NCBI RefSeq assembly: GCF_900067135.1
Contig: NZ_FJUR01000002.1
Location: forward strand, 919,501 to 983,500
Length of the DNA stretch: 64,000 bases
Direction of reading: 5' to 3'
From: Rhizobium sp. 9140
GTDB taxonomy: Bacteria; Pseudomonadota; Alphaproteobacteria; Rhizobiales; Rhizobiaceae
Position numbers and translations under genes: made by a program. Below the pieces are notes generated by a model. That model searched no databases. It saw nothing but the letters and a program-made list of their open reading frames with translations, and was not told the DNA's origin. Shown in pieces: positions 35,290 through 42,679 of the stretch (positions within the stretch are counted from its first letter, which is position 1; the number at the start of each line of letters is the position of its first letter).

Positions 35290-36372
35290 CCCACAGCCGG
35301 CATCGCGCTCACGCGTCTCGACGAGCGTATCGCCCGCTCGCCGGTCGGCCAGGGATGGATCGAACGATCCCAATTCACCGACGCCTGCGCCTCGCTGTGG
35401 ATCGACGGCGAACTAGTCCATCTCGAAGACCTCGTTCTCCACGACGCTACGCGCGATATTCGCACACCCACCCACGAGCTGACCATCGCCCGCGACGTCC
35501 TGCGCACTCGCCGGCGCATCGCCGCGCAATCACCGGGCTGGGGGCTATCCGCAGAGGGTATCCGGACCTTGCGACAAACGTCGGACATCAATCCCGTTGG
35601 CGCAGACGAGGCGGGTGGCGCGGTCGGCAACATTCGGCCCGTGGTCGTAGCTGATTTGGAACGGGAGGGGGAAGATGGCGATGACGTCGAGATCCTTCCG
35701 GGTGTCGACTACGCCGCCATTGATGCGGTGCTCGCCCGCTCGGAAGCGGCGATCGAGAACGCAAGGCGGCCCGGCCGCGGCGGCGGCCAAGACAAAGATC
35801 CGATTATCTATGACCTCGACTGGGACGAGGATTCCAGGCTGGACGATTGGCGCGCCGTCCTCCGGCAGGCAGAAGACTTGCCGGCGGTGCTGCAGGCCAT
35901 TATTGCCCTCGATGCCTGGAACGAACTCTCCGTCCTGCAGCATGCGCCCTGGCTTGGCCGGCTGTTTTCCGCCTCGATCCTGCGCCAGGCGGGCATCACG
36001 TCAGGTGCCCATCTCGCCGCCATCAATCTCGGCCTCAAAACCATTGCGGTCGATCGACGCCGGCATCGCGACCGCGAAACCCGGCTGCTGGCCATCGCCC
36101 ACGGGTTTTTGGCGGCCGCGGAGATCGGCATAAAAGAGCATGACCGGCTGACGCTGGCGAAAACGATGATGGACCGAAAACTGGAAGGACGGCGGACGTC
36201 GTCAAAACTGCCTGAGCTGGCCGAGTTGGTAATGGCGAAGCCGTTGGTGTCGGCGGGGATGGTCGCCAAGGCGCTCGAGGTGACCCCGCAGGCGGCGCGG
36301 CGGATTGTTTTGGAGCTCGGCCTCAGGGAGATGACGGGCAGGGGGAGGTTTCGGGCGTGGGGAGTTACCTAG
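35290..36372 (+). pseudogene. RHE_PE00001-type protein gene, 5' end removed by the transposon
   Basis: The plus frame from about 35290 reads [39 protein letters not shown] and [20 protein letters not shown], and is open to a stop at 36370-36372, giving some 358 codons. The C-terminus [20 protein letters not shown] is a helix-turn-helix. This matches the rhizobial RHE_PE00001 family (two DUF domains plus an HTH), often near plasmid maintenance genes. The first 20-30 residues and the start codon are missing. The frame begins exactly where the TniA-side end should lie, so the gene appears split by insertion. A TTG at 35569 could only make a shorter product. Confidence 0.8.
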
Positions 36373-36403
36373 TCGTTGTCCAATTTAAGTGCGGTAAAAT
36401 AGG

Positions 36404-37573
36404 TCAGCCACTGACGACTTCGACAACGCCTGCGGCAAGAAATGATGTCGCGTCATCAGCCATCTCGCCGCCGGAGCGGCTTCGCATGGTGGTGCCGCTT
36501 CGCGTCATTTCGTTCAGGGCCTTCCTGCTGGCCTCGGGCAGGGACTCCCACCAGCTTGGCCGAAGGAAGAGATTGTCGGTATGGATGAATAACAGTCGCA
36601 CCAAGGCATCGGCTTTGCGGGTGTCTTCAACCGCGGCGAACGAATCTGCGAGCGCCTTCGCCGGGCCGTTATCGGTACCGATCCAGCCAAAGACAACGAT
36701 GGTCTGCGATTCGAAGGTGGTCACCGTGAGTGTAATGTGGTCGAAGTCGACGCTTTCCCGGCCGAGCTGCTGCAGCGGCCTTCCCTGAAGGTCAAACTCT
36801 GGGTGGAACGCGCCACACGAGACGACCGGGAGGACCTGATCGAACCGGACGGCAACGTAGTGGAAGTCCTGGCGCTCACCGGACAGGAGTCGCTCATCCA
36901 ACTGACCTTTCCACAGATCCATGTCGCGCATGCCGATCTTGATGCCGTCGATGATAGCGGCGAGGTGCGTTTGGATCATTGCCTGCTTCCAGAACGGGTG
37001 CCCGCAATCCGCCTCGCGTTGAATATCGGTATTCCTGAGTTGCGCCTCCTTTGCGAAGCGCTCATAGGCGATGGCACGATAGGAAAAGAGGAAGGCTGTG
37101 TCTTTAGTCAGCGACAACGTTTTGCCCTCGATGGGCTTGAAGAGCATAGTGTCGTGCTTACTGCAGAAACCCGGAAACACAGATGCGTTATTGACACCCA
37201 CCTTGCGCGGCCGGGGGTTGCCGTCGGTCTCGATCATCTCCTTCATCGAGGGCTTCACGGTCAACACGTGACCGGCCTCAGCGATAGCGGCAAGACCGCC
37301 CTTCTTCTGTACGGTGTGAGCCTTGGTGATCGTTGCACTGCAAGGGTCGGCGGAAGGGTCGGGATGGGAGCAATAGCCATCCCGCAGTTCAGCAATCATC
37401 CGGGCTTCGATCTCGAAGATGTTGACGGGCTTTTGCTGCTCACGACGAAAATGGCACCATTTGTACTTCTTGCCGGAGCGGCACCAGCACGATTCATATG
37501 GGCCCATCGTCTCGACGGGCCGTATCGGATCAAGTTTCACTTTTGCTGCGTTAAGAGAAGAATGTTGTGCCAT
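36404..37573 (-). CDS. SEC-C zinc protein with HNH-like cysteine/histidine core
   Basis: This is a 389-residue protein. Near the N-terminus it has a SEC-C metal-binding motif, C29-W-C31-RSGKKYKWC40-H41. Then comes CSHPDPSADPCSATITKAHT, followed about 50 residues later by FPGFCSKHDTMLFKPIE; this C...HP..C...AHT...FC..HD order looks like an HNH/treble-clef zinc core. The rest (to 389) is alpha/beta with no motif I recognise. SEC-C motifs with added nuclease-like domains recur in phage-defence islands. It is the first gene of the island after the transposon remnant and has its own transcript. A nuclease function is inferred, not proven. Confidence 0.65.
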   Translation of the reverse strand: MAQHSSLNAAKVKLDPIRPVETMGPYESCWCRSGKKYKWCHFRREQQKPVNIFEIEARMIAELRDGYCSHPDPSADPCSATITKAHTVQKKGGLAAIAEAGHVLTVKPSMKEMIETDGNPRPRKVGVNNASVFPGFCSKHDTMLFKPIEGKTLSLTKDTAFLFSYRAIAYERFAKEAQLRNTDIQREADCGHPFWKQAMIQTHLAAIIDGIKIGMRDMDLWKGQLDERLLSGERQDFHYVAVRFDQVLPVVSCGAFHPEFDLQGRPLQQLGRESVDFDHITLTVTTFESQTIVVFGWIGTDNGPAKALADSFAAVEDTRKADALVRLLFIHTDNLFLRPSWWESLPEASRKALNEMTRSGTTMRSRSGGEMADDATSFLAAGVVEVVSG

Positions 37574-37759
37574 ACTTTAATATAGTGAATTGGCCCACGC
37601 GCGTCGAGATTTCCCCATAGTCTCTCTAAAGAATTCGCGCCGGTCATGAAACCTCTCCGGAGCGCTACTCTACGGCAATGCGAGAGGCTTTTCCTATTGT
37701 TCTCACCATAGGTGTCCAGACGTTCGGAATGAGGTAGGAAGATTTCAGTCGAGGCTACA

Positions 37760-38674
37760 TCATGAGACTTTCTCCCGCAGCCACGATGACAGGCCTGCGT
37801 CGAGCACCATGCGAGAAAGCTTTCGAGGACCAAGAAGTATGACGCCTGCCGGACTGCTTTCCTCGGCGATGTCGCCAGTGTGCCAGACGAAGAACATCCG
37901 GTCATAGGCATCGGCTTCTGCCAGGCGTGCCACATAGTCGTTCAGGGCCGCGGATGTGGCCTGCGATTTGACCTGAACGAAAGCGCGCTCCGCCGTGCTG
38001 GGCAAGATGAGCTCCAGGTCCACAGTCTTCTGCGTGCGCCCGACCTGGCTAACCCGGCGCCAACCGCTGGTCGAGAAAACCAGATCGACGAGGAGCTCGA
38101 AGTCCTGCCAGGTGAGAAGGCGCATCAGCTCCACGATCGCCGTCATCAGCGCACGTTCGGCCTCTTCGGCTGCGGCGACCTCGGGGGAGAGCTGATCGCT
38201 GAGCTTTCGCAGGAGATAGTCTCCCGCCCGAACATCGCAGATCGCCCCTCGGAACATCTGCACCTTCAGCAGACGTCCCGATAGCCGGTCGGCCGAGAGC
38301 AGGGTGCCGTTGACGCTTGTGTTGCGCCATCCTTCCGCGGTTTGACGACGGTGGCTGCGATTATCGAGCAATTCGACGGGGCCGTTGGGTCGGCACCAAT
38401 ACAGGAGTCCGCCGACGAACGTGATGAAGATCGAATGCTCGTCGGCCTCATAATAAGCCCGGATTTGATTGACGTCACGGGTCGCCGCGCCGGCATCACC
38501 GCGGATGGATTTCATTGCCTCCCAGACACCTTGCCAGTCGCCGCGAGCACACAGATCGTGCGGCGCCTCTCGATAGCCGAACCGCAGGACGCCATCGCGC
38601 AGGCTTTCGGCCTCCCAGTCTCCGCCGCGACCGAGCTTGATGTAGTAGAGGTGAGAGGCGGTGACAGCAGTCAT
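37760..38674 (-). CDS. Mrr-like restriction endonuclease fold protein
   Basis: This is a 304-residue protein. The C-terminal domain has TWQDFELLVDLVFSTSGW (Glu193), VGRTQKTVDLELIL (Asp219) and AFVQVKSQ (Gln234, Lys236). This is the E...D...QxK form of the PD-(D/E)XK nuclease found in Mrr-type, modification-dependent restriction enzymes. The N-terminal 160 residues have VTASHLYYIKLGRGGDWEAE and look like a sensor or wrapper domain. It lies 7 bp downstream of a small HTH gene on the same strand, so they form a two-gene operon. Confidence 0.75.
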   Translation of the reverse strand: MTAVTASHLYYIKLGRGGDWEAESLRDGVLRFGYREAPHDLCARGDWQGVWEAMKSIRGDAGAATRDVNQIRAYYEADEHSIFITFVGGLLYWCRPNGPVELLDNRSHRRQTAEGWRNTSVNGTLLSADRLSGRLLKVQMFRGAICDVRAGDYLLRKLSDQLSPEVAAAEEAERALMTAIVELMRLLTWQDFELLVDLVFSTSGWRRVSQVGRTQKTVDLELILPSTAERAFVQVKSQATSAALNDYVARLAEADAYDRMFFVWHTGDIAEESSPAGVILLGPRKLSRMVLDAGLSSWLREKVS

Positions 38675-38681
38675 TCGGAGA

Positions 38682-39170
38682 TCAAGCCTCGCCTTCGCTT
38701 ACTCTGTCGATCTCTGATCGGACGTGTTCGGCGATCCGATCGAGTTGCACGAGCAGAGCGACGTCGCCTGCCTCGGCCAATCGGTCCGGAAGGTGTCGTA
38801 GGTCGTCGCCCGCAAAGAGAATGAAGTCGTAGTACGGCGGCCAAGCCATCAGTGTCGTGCCTGCGGCGCTTGAGTCCCGCGCAAACACCTTTCGAACATC
38901 GTCACGCGAAGCGATGCCATTTGCCTGTTCGAATGAAAGGCCAAGGTCAATCAGTTGCTTCGCCAGACGCATCAGACAGAGGTCGACTAAGCCAAAGCGT
39001 TTCCACTTGGCGCGGACCCGGCTCAAGTCGGGAGCCGGTGAATCGCGATGAACGAACGGCGCCATCAATCCGCTCGAACCGAGCAAGCCACGTTTCAGGT
39101 ATGAGCGTAGCCCCTCGTATCCGATAGCGACGATCTCCGCTGCCTTCGCCGTCGTGACGGTCTGTTCCAT
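38682..39170 (-). CDS. Small HTH (MerR-like) protein paired with nuclease
   Basis: This is a 162-residue protein. The N-terminus VTTAKAAEIVAIGYEGLRSYLKRGLLG and the following KRFGLVDLCLMRLAKQLIDLGL read like a MerR-type winged helix plus the next helix. The C-terminal half is alpha-helical with no cysteine. It starts a two-gene operon with the Mrr-like nuclease. The divergent promoter region at 39171-39281 carries inverted repeats that could be its operators. A regulatory role is inferred from the fold and position. Confidence 0.6.
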   Translation of the reverse strand: MEQTVTTAKAAEIVAIGYEGLRSYLKRGLLGSSGLMAPFVHRDSPAPDLSRVRAKWKRFGLVDLCLMRLAKQLIDLGLSFEQANGIASRDDVRKVFARDSSAAGTTLMAWPPYYDFILFAGDDLRHLPDRLAEAGDVALLVQLDRIAEHVRSEIDRVSEGEA

Positions 39171-39184
39171 TGCGCACCTAATTC

Positions 39185-39240
39185 GGTTCTGTCAGAACCA
39201 ATATGCGCCAATATAGAAATTGGTGTCAATAGGACCAATC
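39185..39240. promoter_or_regulatory. Operator-like inverted repeats in divergent promoter
   Basis: GGTTCTG-T-CAGAACC (39185-39199) is a perfect 7-bp palindrome, and ATTGGT...ACCAAT (about 39219-39239) is a second, 6-bp inverted repeat. The stretch between the HTH gene (start 39170) and the nuclease operon (start 39282) is AT-rich and has AATATGCG/AATATAG elements that may be -10 boxes. They suggest that both transcripts are controlled together by the HTH protein. Confidence 0.5.
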
Positions 39241-39264
39241 TTCCTCCGGAAAGGAGAGGTTACC

Positions 39265-39285
39265 ATGCCTACGGGGAAAATTTGA
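39265..39285 (+). other. Six-codon leader ORF overlapping the nuclease gene start
   Basis: AAAGGAGAGG precedes ATG 39265, which opens M-P-T-G-K-I and stops at TGA 39283-39285. The stop overlaps the TTG start of the nuclease gene (TTGA). This arrangement suggests translational coupling, in which ribosomes loaded on the leader re-start on the main gene. It might also simply mean that the true start of the nuclease is the ATG at 39291. Confidence 0.45.
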
Positions 39286-40826
39286 GCGTCATGCGGACGA
39301 TATCGGGAGATGAAGCGAGGGCCCTGATCGAGAGCCAGTTGGCTGCGCACGGCCACGGCGTGTTCACCGTCCTCGCGCAGTATCGGCGAGATGACGCGGT
39401 GGCGGCATGGCATGAGACGATCCGGGCCGTCGAGGAATTCATCAATCTGCCAAGATTCGGGATCGCCGACGTTCGGCTTCGAGCTTGGTTATGCGCGATC
39501 CGATTGGACGGCGCTTTTGTTTCAAATCCGGGTCCGACATGGCTGGCCGTGCGTCAGGCTCTCGCGCCCCATCTCGAACCATCGGTCATTGCCCGGTTCA
39601 CGCGGATCATGCTGTACGCCGGGGCAATGGGTGTGGCCTTTGCCGCGCATGGCCAGGACGCTCGTAGCGCCAGCATCACGCTCGACACGATCGGCGGGGC
39701 AGTCGATTATTTTCAATCGCGGCGACGGCACTTCGTCTCGCTGCTCTACACCATGCCCCATGCGTGTTCCGGCTCGCTGGTTCTTCAGCCCTATGATGCG
39801 CTGACCGTCCTTCTGCCCCAGGTCGAGCATAGCTGCATCGCCATCGCCGGCTTTCACCTTAAGCTTGCGCTCCTCGAGGCGCTGCCGGATTTCAGCCTGG
39901 AGGTCGACGGCATTGGTGCGATGGCCAGCCACGACTTTGAGACCTTGGACGACTATTTTCTTGAGCCGGAACGTGCGTCGATCCACGTCATGGCCGAGCT
40001 GCGCGGCGATCAGTTCGAAATGCCGGCCATGGAACCGGTGGATGGCCGGAAGATTTTCTCGACCGCCGAACTGCGCAACGGCGTCAAGCTGATCGGCGCG
40101 ACCTATGAGGCGTTCGGCCTCAAAGATTCCGCCTTTTCCGCCATGGGCATGCTGGTGGTCGCCTTCGCCCGCTATTCCCGAGACGATTACTATGTCCAGA
40201 TCGAGAAGGATAAGTTTCGCTCGATGCTGCGCGCGCAGAACGAGTTGAATCCCGCCGAACTCGAGACGCTGCTGGTGAACATACCCTCGGACTACGCAAC
40301 CAACACCAACGCCTATCAACCGTTTCTGGACCTGGGCGATCGGGTTGTCTCGAACGTCAATCTGCTATCGCGCTTCCTATACGCGTTCAAGAATGTCCAC
40401 CTCGGCAGCCGCCGACGCTTTCAGATTCACGCCGGCTTCATTTTTGAGGACATGGTCAAGCGTGACTTGGAGCGCATGGGCTTCACCGTCACGAACATCA
40501 AGCGCATCAATCGGAAGGAATTCGACGTCGTCGCTACCCATGACGGTGTCATCTTCAACATTCAATGCAAGAACAACTGGATCGATCTTTCGAAGATCGA
40601 GGCTGAACGTAAACTGTTCGTCCGGTATAATCGATCTCTGACGAATTACTATTCACGAGCGCTGAAAAAGGAGCGCGGCCGCGAGCATCTGCTCAAACAG
40701 GAACTGACTATGGACAAGGTCGTGCATTACGTCGTCAGCCGGTTTCCGGTCATCGGCGCCGACGCAGCGGTGATCAACTACAATCAGATCGAACGGCTTC
40801 GTCCCGCCGGTCGGGTGGGCGAGTGA
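39282..40826 (+). CDS. Large PD-(D/E)XK nuclease-like protein, defence candidate
   Basis: This is a 514-residue protein. The first 370 residues (AWHETIRAVEEFINLPRFG, LYTMPHACSGSLVLQPYDAL, FSRDDYYVQIEKDKF) are not recognised. The C-terminal part has FEDMVKRDLERMGFTVTNI, then EFDVVATHDGVIFNIQCKNN. The E...D...QxK spacing (Asp about 410, Gln/Lys about 428-430) is the PD-(D/E)XK core. The GTG of the next gene overlaps its stop, so the two proteins are made together. This pair, divergent from an HTH/Mrr pair, is not a system I can name. I use TTG 39282 (ATG 39291 is possible). Confidence 0.65.
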   Translation: MSVMRTISGDEARALIESQLAAHGHGVFTVLAQYRRDDAVAAWHETIRAVEEFINLPRFGIADVRLRAWLCAIRLDGAFVSNPGPTWLAVRQALAPHLEPSVIARFTRIMLYAGAMGVAFAAHGQDARSASITLDTIGGAVDYFQSRRRHFVSLLYTMPHACSGSLVLQPYDALTVLLPQVEHSCIAIAGFHLKLALLEALPDFSLEVDGIGAMASHDFETLDDYFLEPERASIHVMAELRGDQFEMPAMEPVDGRKIFSTAELRNGVKLIGATYEAFGLKDSAFSAMGMLVVAFARYSRDDYYVQIEKDKFRSMLRAQNELNPAELETLLVNIPSDYATNTNAYQPFLDLGDRVVSNVNLLSRFLYAFKNVHLGSRRRFQIHAGFIFEDMVKRDLERMGFTVTNIKRINRKEFDVVATHDGVIFNIQCKNNWIDLSKIEAERKLFVRYNRSLTNYYSRALKKERGREHLLKQELTMDKVVHYVVSRFPVIGADAAVINYNQIERLRPAGRVGE

Positions 40827-41512
40827 CGACCGGCCTTGCAGACATCGGCGAGCTGCTAGCGCGGTTCACGGGTCCGGACCTGACACGAACCCTCGCTCGG
40901 ATCGAGAGCGGGGTTCGCGGCGTAACGGCGGAGGGCTGTGCGAGCTTTCTCGAAAGCGCGGGGGCGGGTCGAGAGGCACTGGCCGCGGCGGCGGAAATGA
41001 AACGCCTGGCCGGCCAAATCAACGTTACGATCCATGCGCTCGGCATCCTGTTGTGCCTTCCACACATCCTCGAACCGGATGAGCGGGTGGAATATGTGTC
41101 CCTCGGCGCTGGAAACACCGGACGGGATTTTGATCTGGAGACCAATCTGCGGGTCGCCGAATTCAAGTTCATCCGATGGCGGGGCGGCGCGGAATCGATC
41201 CGCCAGAATTCGGTGTTCAAGGATTATCTGCTGCTCGCGGAGCATCCTACGGGGAAACGGAAGCACCTCTACCTGCTCGGAACCGAGCACGCGCTGAAGT
41301 TTTTGCGAGGCGGCCGGGCGCTATCGAGCGTGCTGAGCCGGAATGACAAGCTGCAGAAGATGTTTTCTAACCGCTTCGGCGAGACGTTTCGGACCGTCGG
41401 AGAGTATTTCGCGGCCCACGCCAACGCGGTGCGGATCGATGACGTCTCGCCATGGCTTTCGGAACTGGCCGAAGAGCTGATTGCGGAGCCGGATGCTGAG
41501 TCAAACGATTAG
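40823..41512 (+). CDS. Small PD-(D/E)XK-like protein, partner of the preceding gene
   Basis: This 229-residue protein has the core GNTGRDFDLETNLRVAEFKF: Asp104, then Glu113-x-Lys115, the D...ExK set of a restriction-like nuclease fold, with VHKSK-like helices absent. The remaining parts are helical (EALAAAAEMKRLAGQINVT, WLSELAEELIAEP). GTG 40823 overlaps the upstream stop (GTGA). Its own stop overlaps that of the convergent HEPN gene by three bases (TTAG), so the loci are packed tail to tail. No family name can be given. Confidence 0.6.
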   Translation: MTTGLADIGELLARFTGPDLTRTLARIESGVRGVTAEGCASFLESAGAGREALAAAAEMKRLAGQINVTIHALGILLCLPHILEPDERVEYVSLGAGNTGRDFDLETNLRVAEFKFIRWRGGAESIRQNSVFKDYLLLAEHPTGKRKHLYLLGTEHALKFLRGGRALSSVLSRNDKLQKMFSNRFGETFRTVGEYFAAHANAVRIDDVSPWLSELAEELIAEPDAESND

Positions 41513-42666
41513 GGCGCTGGTCGGGTGACCCTGGGACGGTACGCGCCGCGTTCGGCCGGTGGACGTGTCGCGGTGAGGAGGGCTTCCTCGGCATTTTTCT
41601 GCTGTCCCACGAAGTCCATGCGATTGGCGATATAGGCTCCGAAGGCTTTTGGATCGTCAGCTGACGGCATGGGTGCTGCGTGGGCGAGCGGCAGAAATGC
41701 AGTCAGCGCGATGCGATAGAGCGGTGCGGCATACTCGAAGATCGTCCGTTGCGGCGTCGAAAGGACGAGATTGCTGCGCTCCACCGGGTTGCCGTGGAGG
41801 AAGTCGTTTCGGCATTCGTAGAGCACTTGGTAGAGCCACGATGCCAGAGTACGCTTCACCTTTGTTTTTCCGCCCGTGTCGTGCGCGAGCTGGCCGCTCG
41901 CGGGGATTGCCCAAGGCGTGCGCTCGATCATTTCGAACACCTTATCCCGGTTAGCTTGGCCGCTTCCGCCGGGATGCACGAGGATCTCGAATGCGCTGAC
42001 CCAGAGGGAGACGACGCGCCCGACGTCGTAGAACGTCGTGTCCGTTCCTGCTGGCAGGAGCGAAGCCTGATACGCCATGTTGAGCGAACGCATCAGCGCA
42101 ACATCTTCCCAGGCGGGCTCCGCAGCTTCATAGCGTCGACGCCAGCGCGCCATGAGTGCCGTGAGCATCGGTTGATCGATGTCGCCTTCGCCAAGAGACG
42201 TGCGGAACAGAGCCGGTGATGACTGACCCTTGAAGCTGGAAACTTCATGCGTGCCGAGGATGGCCGGTGTGCTGCCGATCACATCCTCATAGTGTCGGTC
42301 AAGCATCCAAGGGTAGATCGAGAAGGCCTCACCGAAGAGGACCCGATGCCCGCGCGGATGTCGGAGTTCCAGCGCGCGGCCGTAGGTGAGCGCAGAGAGC
42401 GCGATAAGATCGCGAAAGCTCGCCAGCGCCGAGACGTCGCGAAACATCGGTGGCGCCGACGTGTTCAGGATCAGGACGACGGGTTCGAACTTCTGCCCGA
42501 AGTTGTCGGCGAAACGGTTGAGGAAACGCCTGAGCATCGGGTGCGTGCGCTTTAGGGTCGCGACGCGACGATCGTGTGCGGGGGCAAGCGCCGCGATGTC
42601 GCAGCCAATCGCACCTTCCAGCGGAATATTAGGAAGGACGAATACCGGCGTCCACTCGGCGGTCAT
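41509..42666 (-). CDS. HEPN (Apea-like) ribonuclease-type protein
   Basis: This is a 385-residue protein from ATG 42666; ATG 42708 lies inside the helicase gene. The C-terminal half has SLWVSAFEILVHPGGSGQANRDK, then WLYQVLYECRNDFLHGNPVE. The Rx4H set in RNDFLHGN (about 286-291) is the catalytic signature of HEPN RNases, here of the Apea type, which often act as abortive-infection effectors. The N-terminal 180 residues are not recognised. It follows the UvrD gene by 13 bp on the same strand and so looks like the last gene of the defence operon. Confidence 0.72.
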   Translation of the reverse strand: MTAEWTPVFVLPNIPLEGAIGCDIAALAPAHDRRVATLKRTHPMLRRFLNRFADNFGQKFEPVVLILNTSAPPMFRDVSALASFRDLIALSALTYGRALELRHPRGHRVLFGEAFSIYPWMLDRHYEDVIGSTPAILGTHEVSSFKGQSSPALFRTSLGEGDIDQPMLTALMARWRRRYEAAEPAWEDVALMRSLNMAYQASLLPAGTDTTFYDVGRVVSLWVSAFEILVHPGGSGQANRDKVFEMIERTPWAIPASGQLAHDTGGKTKVKRTLASWLYQVLYECRNDFLHGNPVERSNLVLSTPQRTIFEYAAPLYRIALTAFLPLAHAAPMPSADDPKAFGAYIANRMDFVGQQKNAEEALLTATRPPAERGAYRPRVTRPAP

Positions 42667-42679
42667 GATCTCGAGCCAC

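Larger units (their letters stand above)
31773..35290 (-). mobile_element. TniA-TniB-TniQ transposition module (Tn5053/Tn402-like core, ends uncertain)
   Basis: Three same-strand, tightly packed genes encode a DDE transposase, an AAA+ target-selection ATPase and a TniQ zinc protein. No resolvase gene (tniR) is present. On the transposase side the element breaks into a RHE_PE00001-type gene near 35290. On the tniQ side, nhaA, the fluoride operon and the repeat cluster at 27332-27455 could be cargo ending at the far terminus. I cannot define matching inverted ends, so the boundaries are provisional. Confidence 0.7.
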
